A stretch of DNA of 64,000 nucleotides from Aquipseudomonas alcaligenes. Lineage in GTDB: Bacteria; Pseudomonadota; Gammaproteobacteria; Pseudomonadales; Pseudomonadaceae. The stretch is from contig NZ_FTNW01000002.1 in the NCBI RefSeq assembly GCF_900156545.1, forward strand, positions 124,001 to 188,000. Direction: 5' to 3'. Positions 47,966-57,061 of this stretch are shown here, in pieces. Position numbers and translations under genes: made by a program. The first letter of the stretch is position 1; every line of letters starts with the position of its first letter. Under the pieces are notes generated by a model. That model had not been told where the DNA came from. It saw only the letters and a list, made by a program, of their open reading frames with translations, and did no database searches.

Positions 47966-48673
47966 TTACTGGGCCTTGTCCTTTTTCTTTTGATCTGCGG
48001 CAACCTGAGCCACCGGCAAATTGCCGGCGCCTGCCGGGGCCGGCTGGTTGTACTTGGCCAGCAGCGCCACCAGGGTCGGCTTCGGCGTCAGGATGATATC
48101 CACGCGGCGGTTCAGGGCGCGACCGGCATTGCTGTCGTTGGCGGCACGCGGCATGTCCGAGCCGACCCCCTTGAGCAGCAGGCGGTCGCGCTGCAGCCCG
48201 CTCAGGCGGAAGATCGAGGCAACGGCCTTGGCACGATCCTCGCTGAGCTTGAAGTTGGCGTCCAGCTGACCGCGGCTGTCGGAATGACCAAGAATGAGTA
48301 CGCCAGTCTGCGGGTCCTTCTCAAGAATTTTGGCCACTTTGGTGAACGGGCCGAGCACGGCCGGCATCAGCATGCTTGGGCGGTCCGGGTTGAACGAACT
48401 GTCCACCGGGGCAGTCACCACCAACACGTTCTGCTGGCGTTGGATTTCCATCTTGCTGCCCCTGAGGGCCTCCTTCAGAAGCGGCTCGTACTCGTCCAGC
48501 CAGGCATTGGTGACTTCATGATCGATCTTTGGCGGCGCCTTCTTGGCGGCTGCCACAGGCTTCTCACTTTCACCGAACGGCCACCAGCTGCTGGTGGCGC
48601 CCTCTTTCTTATCGGTGTTGGCGCAAGCGGCGAGGCTCAGGCAGCAGAGCAGGACGAGTGTTTTCTTATGCAT
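47966..48673 (-). CDS. OmpA-family lipoprotein
   Basis: 235 aa from [20 protein letters not shown]; lipobox SLAA-C. The OmpA-like peptidoglycan-binding domain covers about 95-205 ([32 protein letters not shown], ending [10 protein letters not shown]). The last residues are Ala/Lys-rich. Probably anchors the outer membrane to peptidoglycan. Lies 31 bp upstream of pdxH, same strand; from memory the same pair is PA1048-PA1049. Confidence 0.9.
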   Translation of the reverse strand: MHKKTLVLLCCLSLAACANTDKKEGATSSWWPFGESEKPVAAAKKAPPKIDHEVTNAWLDEYEPLLKEALRGSKMEIQRQQNVLVVTAPVDSSFNPDRPSMLMPAVLGPFTKVAKILEKDPQTGVLILGHSDSRGQLDANFKLSEDRAKAVASIFRLSGLQRDRLLLKGVGSDMPRAANDSNAGRALNRRVDIILTPKPTLVALLAKYNQPAPAGAGNLPVAQVAADQKKKDKAQ

Positions 48674-48696
48674 GGTCAGATCTTCCCCCAAGCAAG

Positions 48697-49842
48697 TTAC
48701 AGGCAACGGCCCAGCGTTCGCGCCAGTTTCTGCGCGCGCGGGTCCATGAGTACATATGGTCCGAGACTATTGGTGACGAAGCCGAAAGCGACGTCGTGGT
48801 CAGGGTCGGCAAAACCGACCGAGCCGCCCGCACCCGGGTGGCCGAAAGCCTTCGGGCCCAGGCCATAGGTGGCATTGGCCACGTCCGGCTGGTCGAGCAT
48901 ACAGCCCAGCCCCAGACGGGTGGCGGTCAACAGGGTGCGGTCTTCGCCGCAGGCGTGTTCGCGGGTCATCTCGCCAAGCAGCTCCGGCTCCAGCAGGCCG
49001 CCATCCAGCAGAGCTGCGTAGAAGCCGGCAAGTGCGCGGGCATTGCCGTGGCCATTGGCCGCCGGCTGTTGCATGCGCCGCCATTCCGGCTTGTTGGTAC
49101 TGGTGAGAATAGACGGCGGATTGGCGAAGGCACAGGTGGTCAGTGACGCCGGTTCGCTCATCATGCACTTGAGCAGGCGCTGGGCGGCGGCATCGCCCAT
49201 GTCGCCCTTCTTGCGGGCGATGTGGGCGACGCGCGGAAACTCCTCGTCAGCCAGGCCGACGTGGAAGTCGAGCCCCAGCGGCCGGGCAATGCGCGCGACG
49301 ATGGATTCGCCCGGGCCGCGGCCGTCGGCCCGGCGCAACAGCTCGCCGACCAGCCAGCCATAGGTGATCGGTGAATAGCCATGGGTCTCGCCAGGCGTCC
49401 ACCAGGGGCGCTCCGCAGCCAGGGCGCTGGTCATCTGCGCCCAGTCGTACAGCGCCTCGGCCGGCAGCGGCGCGTGCAGGGCCGGCAAGCCGGCGCGATG
49501 GCAGAGCAGCTGACGCAGGGTCACGCGCTCCTTGCCGGCGGCGGCGAACTCCGGCCACCAGCGGGCCACGGGAGCGTCCAGTTCGAGCTTGCCCTGCTCC
49601 ACCAGCTGCAGGGCAGCGACGGCGGCGAAGGTCTTGGTGCAGGAGAACAGGTTGAGGATGGTGTCGCTGTGCCAGGCCTGCGCAGCGTCCTTATCGGCAG
49701 TACCGGCCCAGATATCGACGACGGTCTCGCCGCCGACCTGCACGCACAGGGCAGCGCCTCGTTCCTGCGGATCGTCGAACAGTTCGGCGAAGGCGTCTTT
49801 CAGCGCCTCGAAGCGCAGGTCGAAATAACCCTGAATCTGCAA
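48697..49842 (-). CDS. Serine hydrolase/esterase, class C beta-lactamase fold (EstB-like)
   Basis: 381 aa, no signal peptide. SxxK nucleophile S67-K70 in LFSCTKTF and the second-box Tyr156 in HGYSPITYG. HPGAGGSVGFAD replaces the KTG box, as in EstB-type family VIII esterases. Likely an intracellular esterase rather than an antibiotic-inactivating enzyme. It is 23 bp upstream of the OmpA-like lipoprotein gene. Confidence 0.9.
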   Translation of the reverse strand: MQIQGYFDLRFEALKDAFAELFDDPQERGAALCVQVGGETVVDIWAGTADKDAAQAWHSDTILNLFSCTKTFAAVAALQLVEQGKLELDAPVARWWPEFAAAGKERVTLRQLLCHRAGLPALHAPLPAEALYDWAQMTSALAAERPWWTPGETHGYSPITYGWLVGELLRRADGRGPGESIVARIARPLGLDFHVGLADEEFPRVAHIARKKGDMGDAAAQRLLKCMMSEPASLTTCAFANPPSILTSTNKPEWRRMQQPAANGHGNARALAGFYAALLDGGLLEPELLGEMTREHACGEDRTLLTATRLGLGCMLDQPDVANATYGLGPKAFGHPGAGGSVGFADPDHDVAFGFVTNSLGPYVLMDPRAQKLARTLGRCL

Positions 49843-49968
49843 CCTGATACTCCTCGGTCAGAATGGCGGGCATTGTTCCAGCCCCGGCCTGTCATGTGAA
49901 TCCTGGCATCTCGCTCAGGTCACTCGCTCAGACCAACGGTCTGCCAGACGGGCCGGGTCTTGACGGTT

Positions 49969-52239
49969 TCAGGGCTTGGCGGGCGTCTGCGCAGGCTTCG
50001 CCAGCCATTGTGTCGGCACCGCCAGGTTGGCCTTGCGCACCGCCTCGACGAAGCCCTGCCAGGGCCGATCGGTGATGGCGACCAGGCCGAAGTGACCGTT
50101 CTCGCCATCGAGCAGGCGGCCGCTGGCGGGCTGATCGAGGTACTGGAACCAGTGCACGCCGACGATTGCCGGCTCCTCCAGGGCCCTGGCCAGGAAGTGG
50201 GCATAGGCTGGGCCACGCTCCTCTTCCTTGTAGGTTTCCGCCACACCGCCCCAGAACGGACCGCGGTCGCGCGAGCCGAAGTGGAACTCGGTGACCAGCA
50301 CCGGCTTGTCCAGCGCCCGCAGGGTGGCGAAGTCGTAGCCGTGCTGCGGCTCACGCACGTAGAAGTTGAAGCTGAGTACGTCGCAATGGCGAGCGCAGGC
50401 TTCGATGGCCTCCGGCGTGGCAATGGCGAAGCGGCCGCCGAGCAGCATATGGTTGGGCGCATGCCATTTCAGCGAATCGGCGATGGTTTTGAAGTAGGTC
50501 TCGGCGAACAGCTGCTGGAAGCGCTGCAGGTCCTGCTCGATCTGCGGGAACTCGGCGCTCGGCAACGGCGCCTCGAAGCCCGGGTCCTCCATCAGCTCCC
50601 AGGCCTTGAGCTCGATACCCCAGGCCTTGGACAGGCCGTTCTGGTTGCGGTACTTGTCGCGCAGTTGCTTGAGGAAGGCACGCTTGGCCGGCACATCGGT
50701 GGTCAGGCGCAGGGTGCCGTAAGCCAGGGCATAACGCGCTTTCGGGTCGGTGCCGGGCGCGGCCCAGGCCAGTTCGTTGTCGGCGAAGAAGCCGAGCAAC
50801 CAGGGATCGTCGCGACGGTCGCGGGTGGCGATGGCGATGGCACGTTCGGCGGCCATGGCGAAGCGCGGGTCGAACGGGTCCGGCATGCCGCCCCACCAGT
50901 CATGCCCCGTGCTGATGGTGGCGTAGTCCCCGGAAATCGACAGCGGAATGCTGTAGGGCATGCGCTTGGCCGCGCCCAGGGTGTCGTCGCTCCAGTTGCC
51001 CAGGCTGTTGAAACCCCAGGCCTGCAGGCGGTCAAGGGCATGCTGGGTCCAGCGCTCGGCATCAAACCCGGGCGGCGGGCAGGCCACGGCCTCGGCGGGC
51101 GCCGGGGTGGCGGCCAGCGGTGTGGGAGGCACTGGGCACGGCTGCGCATGGCTGCGCTGCAGATTGGCCCGGTAGAAGTCGAACCAGCGCCCGTGATCAA
51201 AGGCGCGACCACGACTGGCACCGCTGTCGCTGCGGCTGTCTCGCTTGCCGTAATAGGCGGCGAGCGGCTCGCCATCCTTGGGCAGTGCGCTGAACATGCT
51301 CTCGCGACCTTCGACATAGGTCTGGCTCTGCCAGGCGCTGACCGCATTGACGCCAAGGGAATAGAAGGGATTGCCCTCCGGAGTGACCAGATACCAGCGG
51401 CCGTCACGCTTTTCGCTGCGGAAGAAACCGCTGGCCTCGAAACTCGGTCCGCCCAGCCAGCCGCCGAACTTGTCCTGCTGCGGGCGCTCGGCCAGCCAGG
51501 TTTTGAGCTGTTCGGCCTCGCGTGCCGCACCGTCGCGCAGCTGCTGTTCCTTGCTTACCTTCTCCGGCCACTGGCCACGGCTGTACTGGCCGAAGGCATC
51601 GATGATGCCGGTGTAGACGGCTTTCTGAGCGGCATCGCCGGCCTGCACGCCGAAGCGGCCGAGCAGGACGCTCTGCGGCGCATCCGGCTTGCTCATGCTC
51701 AGGGTCACGGCGCTGACCTGGGCCAGGTTCAGCTCGCCTTCCACGGTGTCGGCCAGCAGTACGCGCTGACCATCCACGGTCACCGGCATCGGCGGCGCGG
51801 CGCGCATGCCCTGGGCCCGTGGCGAGGTGGCGGCGAGCGGCATCAGCAGCGTCTGCGCCAGGCCGGCCGGCAGCGCGATGCGGCTGGTCAGCTGCTTGCC
51901 GTCGCGACTCTCGATACGCACTTCCAGGGTGATGGCCCAGTCCATGGCGTTCTGCAGGCGCAGGCTCATGGCACCTGCCTGCGACCAGTCCCAGTCGCCG
52001 GTCTGCGGACTCAGGCGCATGCTGGGATTATCGGCGGCGTTGAAGGTGTAGCGACGCAGCACCTCGCCTTCGGGGGTGGCCTCGGCCGTCAGCTCGGGAA
52101 AGCTGGCGGACTGACTCTCGACCTTCACCACGTCGGTGGGCTTGATGAAACTGAACAGGGTCTGCTGACCCTCGGGAGCGGCCACTGCAGGCGCGGCGAA
52201 ATGGAGGGCAAGGACGAGGGGAAGATAACGGCGAATCAT
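49969..52239 (-). CDS. Exported GH50-like glycoside hydrolase
   Basis: 756 aa from MIRRYLPLVLALHFAAPAVA, a signal peptide cleaved near AVA-AP. The N-terminal beta domain (about 25-250) is followed by a clan GH-A barrel. Acid/base pair N488-E489 in FFADNELAW and probable nucleophile E651 in VTEFHFGSRDRGPFWGG resemble GH50 beta-agarases. Agar is an unlikely substrate here; a self-made exopolysaccharide is possible given the two glycosyltransferases nearby. A Cys/Pro-rich insert (about 365-392) interrupts the barrel. Start lacks a close ribosome site. Confidence 0.8.
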   Translation of the reverse strand: MIRRYLPLVLALHFAAPAVAAPEGQQTLFSFIKPTDVVKVESQSASFPELTAEATPEGEVLRRYTFNAADNPSMRLSPQTGDWDWSQAGAMSLRLQNAMDWAITLEVRIESRDGKQLTSRIALPAGLAQTLLMPLAATSPRAQGMRAAPPMPVTVDGQRVLLADTVEGELNLAQVSAVTLSMSKPDAPQSVLLGRFGVQAGDAAQKAVYTGIIDAFGQYSRGQWPEKVSKEQQLRDGAAREAEQLKTWLAERPQQDKFGGWLGGPSFEASGFFRSEKRDGRWYLVTPEGNPFYSLGVNAVSAWQSQTYVEGRESMFSALPKDGEPLAAYYGKRDSRSDSGASRGRAFDHGRWFDFYRANLQRSHAQPCPVPPTPLAATPAPAEAVACPPPGFDAERWTQHALDRLQAWGFNSLGNWSDDTLGAAKRMPYSIPLSISGDYATISTGHDWWGGMPDPFDPRFAMAAERAIAIATRDRRDDPWLLGFFADNELAWAAPGTDPKARYALAYGTLRLTTDVPAKRAFLKQLRDKYRNQNGLSKAWGIELKAWELMEDPGFEAPLPSAEFPQIEQDLQRFQQLFAETYFKTIADSLKWHAPNHMLLGGRFAIATPEAIEACARHCDVLSFNFYVREPQHGYDFATLRALDKPVLVTEFHFGSRDRGPFWGGVAETYKEEERGPAYAHFLARALEEPAIVGVHWFQYLDQPASGRLLDGENGHFGLVAITDRPWQGFVEAVRKANLAVPTQWLAKPAQTPAKP

Positions 52240-52307
52240 CGAACTGGTACTCCGGAAGATGGCCAAGTAGACACCAGGCGGGCCTGCCATTGCCACCCTG
52301 GAACGCT

Positions 52308-53411
52308 TTAACTGGGCGCTTCGGCAAGCTCCAGCAGGCAGTCGACCCAAGCCTCCAGCCGCGCCCTGGCCCGCACCGGCCCCTCGCTGGCGTCGCTCTG
52401 CCCGGCCGCCAGCAGGCGCTGCACCGCCACCTGCAGCGCGAGGGAAAAAGCTGACGCATCGCCCTGCCAGCTCACCACCTCGTGCACCAACCCCAGCTCG
52501 GCGGCGCGCTGCGCGTTACCGAGTTGCTCCGGCTGGTCGGTGACCAGCAGCAGGATCGGCCGGCCATAGACCTGGGCAACGGACAGCGCCGCCATGCCTG
52601 GCGCCGAGACGATCAAGGCACTGCTTGCCGCTGCCTCGACCCACTGCGAATCGCGCGCCAGCCAGCCAGGTCGCCCGGCATAGCCCTCGCCGACCCGCAG
52701 ACTGTCGAGCCCGGCTGCCGCCAAGCCCTGCTCCAATCCTTCGGCCAGCTGCGGGTCACGAAAGTGCGGATTGAGGTACACGGCCGCCCGCGCGCCCTGC
52801 GTGGGCGTCGCGCTCGCCGCCAGGGCCACCGGCGTCGGCAGGTTGAAGCTGCCCGGCGCCGTGCACTGCGCCTCTGCATAGGCGAAGTCGTGCTGCAGAC
52901 GCGCCCGCGCCCGCCCCAGCTCGAAACCGATGGCTGCGGCAAACGCCCGCGCCAGCCAGTGCGGCAGGCGCCCGTGGAAATTGCTCTGCAGCGCCCGGCG
53001 CAGGCTGGCGCCATACACATGCACCACCTTGCGCCGCCAGCCGGGCAGGCAGCCCATCACCAGCAGCGCCGGGTGAAAAGAGTCGTTGACCAGCAGATCG
53101 ACGTCAGCCATCAGCCGCCGCAGACGCCAGATATCGCGCAGCATGTGCCGGGGGTTGAACAGGTAGCGCGCGACGTTACGGTCGGTGGCCGCGCGCAGCA
53201 TGTTCTGCTGCGCATCGAACTGCACCGCGTAGTGCCGCGACAGCACCTCGGCGGCAATGCCGAACTCACCGAGGAAGGTCGCGCCCTCGTCCGAGGTGGT
53301 CAGCACCCGCACCTCGGCGCCACGTTCGATCAGGGCACGACTCAGCAGCTGGGCACGCATCAGGTGGCCACGCGCATCGGCAGTGGCCAGGTAGAGAATC
53401 CGCGGCTTCAT
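52308..53411 (-). CDS. GT-B-fold glycosyltransferase
   Basis: 367 aa cytosolic or peripheral enzyme. Start at MKPRILYLATADARGHLMRAQ, a typical GT-B N-terminus with the nucleotide-sugar enzymes' GH motif. The C-terminal half has SALIVSAPGMAALSVAQVYGRPILLLVTDQPEQLGNAQRAAELG, the donor-binding region of GT1/GT28-like proteins. The start overlaps the ferritin-like gene stop (ATGA). Donor and acceptor unknown. Confidence 0.8.
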   Translation of the reverse strand: MKPRILYLATADARGHLMRAQLLSRALIERGAEVRVLTTSDEGATFLGEFGIAAEVLSRHYAVQFDAQQNMLRAATDRNVARYLFNPRHMLRDIWRLRRLMADVDLLVNDSFHPALLVMGCLPGWRRKVVHVYGASLRRALQSNFHGRLPHWLARAFAAAIGFELGRARARLQHDFAYAEAQCTAPGSFNLPTPVALAASATPTQGARAAVYLNPHFRDPQLAEGLEQGLAAAGLDSLRVGEGYAGRPGWLARDSQWVEAAASSALIVSAPGMAALSVAQVYGRPILLLVTDQPEQLGNAQRAAELGLVHEVVSWQGDASAFSLALQVAVQRLLAAGQSDASEGPVRARARLEAWVDCLLELAEAPS

Positions 53412-54121
53412 TCGACGAAACGCGCCCTCAGCCGCAGCCAGACGCCGGCCAGGTACATACCGACTGCACCGCTGACGCCAAAGGAACGGTCTACCGCCCG
53501 CGCCTCGGCCAGCAAACGTTGCAGATGGGGCATCTCCGCGTCGCTGACGCTGAGGCTCAGGGTGCGCATGCACAGCCGCACGTGCTTGCCTTCGTCATGC
53601 AGCACGCGGGCGAGCAGCGGCTGCAGCGGATGGTCGGCGGGCAGCACCGCGCGATGACGGGTCAGCACCCGCTCGGCCATCTGCTCGGCACACAGGCCGA
53701 TGGCGTAGGCCGGCACCAGCACGCCCTGCTGGAAGTACGCCGCATGGCGCCGGGCGATACGCTGCCAGCGGCCGATCTTGGCGCGACTGAGCCAGTCCGG
53801 CCGCAGCTCGGCCGGTGGCTGCATGCCGCGCTCGCGCATGGCGGCGGCAAACAGCTCGCTGTGCTCCTGCTCTTCGCGCAGGTGCTGGTCGACCTGGCGC
53901 TGCAGCCAGGCCGGCGCGGTCGGCATCAGCTCTTGCTGCAGAGTCTTCTCGGTAGCTTCCTCGCCGATCAGGTAGACGCGCAGCAACAGCAGTTCGCCGG
54001 CCCGGCTGGCGTGCAGCTGACGCAGAGCCGCGCGCTTGATGCGGTCGACCAGCCAGGCCTGCAGGCGCGGCCAGCCGCGCAGGCGTGGCGCGGCGAAAGC
54101 CGCCAGGTGCACGACGGTCAT
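53408..54121 (-). CDS. Ferritin-like diiron-carboxylate protein
   Basis: 237 aa four-helix protein. Metal-ligand pattern E43, E84xxH87 (EEQEHSEL), E146 and E177xxH180 (DEGKHVRL) is the class of ferritin-like oxygenases. The C-terminus is hydrophobic (GVSGAVGMYLAGVWLRLR) and may bind the membrane. An oxidase or hydroxylase acting on a lipid or glycan precursor is possible. Overlaps neighbours on both sides by ATGA, so it belongs to the operon. Confidence 0.8.
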   Translation of the reverse strand: MTVVHLAAFAAPRLRGWPRLQAWLVDRIKRAALRQLHASRAGELLLLRVYLIGEEATEKTLQQELMPTAPAWLQRQVDQHLREEQEHSELFAAAMRERGMQPPAELRPDWLSRAKIGRWQRIARRHAAYFQQGVLVPAYAIGLCAEQMAERVLTRHRAVLPADHPLQPLLARVLHDEGKHVRLCMRTLSLSVSDAEMPHLQRLLAEARAVDRSFGVSGAVGMYLAGVWLRLRARFVE

Positions 54122-55083
54122 GGGCTGGCGTGCTGCTGGCCGCTGAGCACCAGGCCGATGAAGCTGTCCTGCAGGAAAGCCTGGGCTGCCGTACCGGCTT
54201 GGGGATAGTCGACCTGCTGACCACGGAAACTCAGGTAGCCCTTGCCGTCGCGGGCGCCGAGCAGCAGCTTGTCATGCTTGGCAAAACCCGCCTCGCGCAG
54301 CGGCTGCAGCAGCTCGACCTGCTCCATGCCGAACAGGAACAGGTCGCGCTGGATCACCGAGAGCGGCAGACGGCTGCGCAGGGCCTGCAGTTCCAGGGTC
54401 CAGTCGCCGTGCTGCAGTGCCTTGGCCAGATCGGCGTGACCGCCCGGCACATGCAGGCTGGCGCGCACTGCTGGCAGCGCGGCCTTGCCCAGCCCCAGGG
54501 CGATAGTGATATCCGAGTACTCCGCCTTGGCTGCTTCGACCCGGTTGTCGCGCACCTGGACGAACTGCTTGGCCAGCTTGGCCGCGGTGGAAGGCGAGGC
54601 CAGCGTGCGCAGCGCCTGCTCATGGGTGAGCAGCACCTGGCGCTGGCCATCGACCTCGGCCTCGACGCGCAGAGCGTCCAGCTTCACCTCGGTCAGATCG
54701 CCCAGCACCGGCGCATGGGCATGCACGCTGGTACTCCAGTCCTGGCCATCCTTGCTGACCAGCAGGTGCAGGCTGACCGGCACCAGGCGGCCGTCGGCGG
54801 CCCTGGCCTGGCCGTGCAGCAGCACGTCACCGATGACCGCGTCGTCGGCATAGTCCCGGGTGTTGCGGAACAGGATGGTGCCGGCGGCACGGTCCAGCTC
54901 GACGCGGCTGTGCGCATCATCCAGGGCAATGCGGTTACAGTCGCTGAGCACGCCCAGCGGGCAGCCACTGGCGCTGGCGAAGACATGCACGCCACGCGCG
55001 CTGAATACTTCGGCCTGGGCCATTCCGGCGCCCAGCAACAGGGCCAGCAGGGTACTGCACGGTAGCCATTTCGACGCATCCAT
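54118..55083 (-). CDS. Exported protein of unknown function
   Basis: 321 aa. Signal peptide 1-24 (LPCSTLLALLLGAGMAQA-EV). The mature domain begins VFSARGVHVFASASGCPLGVLSDCNR with a close Cys pair, and is rich in beta strands. I do not recognise the family. It lies between the GT2 and ferritin-like genes, 9 bp after the former, with a coupled stop/start to the latter. A periplasmic role in the same pathway is the natural reading. Confidence 0.75.
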   Translation of the reverse strand: MDASKWLPCSTLLALLLGAGMAQAEVFSARGVHVFASASGCPLGVLSDCNRIALDDAHSRVELDRAAGTILFRNTRDYADDAVIGDVLLHGQARAADGRLVPVSLHLLVSKDGQDWSTSVHAHAPVLGDLTEVKLDALRVEAEVDGQRQVLLTHEQALRTLASPSTAAKLAKQFVQVRDNRVEAAKAEYSDITIALGLGKAALPAVRASLHVPGGHADLAKALQHGDWTLELQALRSRLPLSVIQRDLFLFGMEQVELLQPLREAGFAKHDKLLLGARDGKGYLSFRGQQVDYPQAGTAAQAFLQDSFIGLVLSGQQHASP

Positions 55084-55092
55084 AGTCGTTCC

Positions 55093-56124
55093 TCAGTGAG
55101 TGGCGGGCTTGTGATAGGACAGCGCCTGGGCATCGGCCTCGGCCTTGCCGAGCGTATTGATCCCCAGGCCACGGGCCAGGGCGCCGCATATGTCGATGGC
55201 GGAGAAGGCGGCAATCAGGCCCATGGCGCCGAGCCGGCGCAGGCCGCGCACGGGTGGCAGGTCCTGCTGGTTGAGCGCGCGCAGGCTGTAACCCAGGCGG
55301 GCAAACAGGATGCACAGCGGTGCCAGCGGGCCAGTGCGCGCGAACCATTGCAGCCGGGCCGGCAGGTAGGCCTGCACCAGGTAGGGCGTCAGGCCGACCG
55401 AGTCCTGGCCGCGCATCCAGCGCAGCTTGACGGCCTCAGCGCGGCTGTCCGGCAGGCGGTGCTCGGTGTGCGCCGCGGCGGCGTAGTGCAGCGCGATGCC
55501 GGCGGCTTGCAGGCGCAGGCCGAGGACCTGGCAATGGGCGCGATAGACACCATCCAGCGCCTGGTAGGCATGCTCGGCGAACACCTCGCGGCGGAACACC
55601 ACATTGTTGGCGTAGAAGTTACGGGTGGCGCCGGTCTGCAGCGGGCTGGGGAAATACATGAAGTCGATGGTGGTCAGCGCAGTGCCGGCGAGGCTGCTGC
55701 TGTAGCTGGTCCGCCCGGCCACCACAGCCGGCGGCTGCTCGACGCACAGCGGCAACAGCAGCTGCTCGAGCCAGTCGGCGGCGGGAATGCAGTCGGCGTC
55801 GGCGAATACCACATGATCGCAACGCGCCGCATCCAGGGCCGCGAAGCCGAGGTTCTTCGCCGCGTAGTAGCCGGTGCTGGCGTCGATCAGGACGAACTGC
55901 AGCGCCAGGCCAGAGCTGCGCCGCAATTCGTCGCAGGCCGGCTCGGGCAAGCCATCATGGGTCACCACCACCTGGGCCAGGCGGCTCAGCGCCAGGCTCT
56001 GGCCCTTGAGGTGCTCGAATAGACGCGCGAGGCTGCCGGCCACCTTGGCCAGGTCGGCGCCACCGCGCAGGTTGTTGGTTTCCAGTACCAGGGCCGTGCG
56101 TGCGGCCAGATCGTGCAGGTTCAT
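55093..56124 (-). CDS. Family 2 glycosyltransferase
   Basis: 343 aa GT-A enzyme. Start at MNLHDLAARTALVLETNNLRGG. The acceptor-free nucleotide site FADADCIPAADWLEQLL contains the DxD-type motif, and AAKNLGFAAL and ALDGVYRAHCQVLGLRL are family-typical. A C-terminal hydrophobic helix (LGAMGLIAAFSAIDICGAL) may bind the membrane. First gene of the likely GT2-exported-ferritin-GT-B operon; the GH50-like gene follows 68 bp after its last member. Confidence 0.85.
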   Translation of the reverse strand: MNLHDLAARTALVLETNNLRGGADLAKVAGSLARLFEHLKGQSLALSRLAQVVVTHDGLPEPACDELRRSSGLALQFVLIDASTGYYAAKNLGFAALDAARCDHVVFADADCIPAADWLEQLLLPLCVEQPPAVVAGRTSYSSSLAGTALTTIDFMYFPSPLQTGATRNFYANNVVFRREVFAEHAYQALDGVYRAHCQVLGLRLQAAGIALHYAAAAHTEHRLPDSRAEAVKLRWMRGQDSVGLTPYLVQAYLPARLQWFARTGPLAPLCILFARLGYSLRALNQQDLPPVRGLRRLGAMGLIAAFSAIDICGALARGLGINTLGKAEADAQALSYHKPATH

Positions 56125-56208
56125 CCTTTCCCCTCGGTTCATCCATGAGCGATGGCGGCAGACTAGCAGGCCGCCATCCGCACCGACTTGCACCAGCTCA
56201 CGCTGGCG

Positions 56209-57033
56209 TCAGACGGTGCCGCCTTTGATCCGGTCTAGCAGACGATCCGGCAGCAGGCGATTGAGCACGCGGAACAGCTTGGCCGGCACCGTCACCGGAT
56301 AGCGGGTGCGCGGCACGCGACTATCCAGCGCCTGCAGCACCGCCTCGGCCACCGCCTCCGCCGGCAGGGTGTATTTCACCGCCGCGCCCTCCTTGGCCAG
56401 GCGCTCCTCCATCAGCGCATAGCTGGAGACGTGGGCGCCACGGCTGGTATCCACGTGCTTGCGCAGGGCCAGCAGGCTGTTGGCGCGAAAGCGCGCGATG
56501 ATCGGCCCTGGCTCGATCAGCACAGCCTCGATGCCGCTGCCAGCCAGCTCCAGACGCAGGGTATCGACCATTCCCTCCATGGCGAACTTGGAGGCGTTGT
56601 AGGCACCACGCAGCGGCAACGCCGCATAGCCGAGCACCGAACTGTTGAACAGGATGCGGCCGTGGCCCTGGCGACGCATGACCGGCAGCACCGCACTCGT
56701 GAGCTCGATGGGGCCGAACAGATTGCTCTCGAACTGCTCACGCCAGGCCGCACGCGGCAAGTCCTCGATGGCGCCGGGCTGGCCGTAGCCGGCGTTGTTG
56801 AACAGTGCATCGAGGGTGCCGCCGCTGTGCTCCAGCACCCAGGCCAGGGCCTTGGCGATACTGGCGGAGTCGTCCAGGTCCAGGAGCACCGCCTCGAAGC
56901 CTTCAGCCTGCAGACGGGCGATGTCCGCCGCCTTGCGCGCCGAGGCGAACACGCGCCAGCCGGCGGCGCGGCAGGCCAGCGCAGTGGCGTGACCGATGCC
57001 GGTGGAACAGCCGGTGATGAGGATGGTGCGCAT
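56209..57033 (-). CDS. Short-chain dehydrogenase/reductase
   Basis: 274 aa NAD(P)-dependent oxidoreductase. TGCSTGIG cofactor motif at 8-15, NNAG, SSVLG and YNASK catalytic region; extended substrate-loop residues and a Leu/Arg-rich C-terminus typical of YbbO-like SDRs. It is 84 bp upstream of the GT2 gene and 28 bp downstream of dinG on the same strand, so its operon membership is uncertain. Confidence 0.9.
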   Translation of the reverse strand: MRTILITGCSTGIGHATALACRAAGWRVFASARKAADIARLQAEGFEAVLLDLDDSASIAKALAWVLEHSGGTLDALFNNAGYGQPGAIEDLPRAAWREQFESNLFGPIELTSAVLPVMRRQGHGRILFNSSVLGYAALPLRGAYNASKFAMEGMVDTLRLELAGSGIEAVLIEPGPIIARFRANSLLALRKHVDTSRGAHVSSYALMEERLAKEGAAVKYTLPAEAVAEAVLQALDSRVPRTRYPVTVPAKLFRVLNRLLPDRLLDRIKGGTV

Positions 57034-57061
57034 GGGCCAACTCCCTGGCAGATGAATGAGA

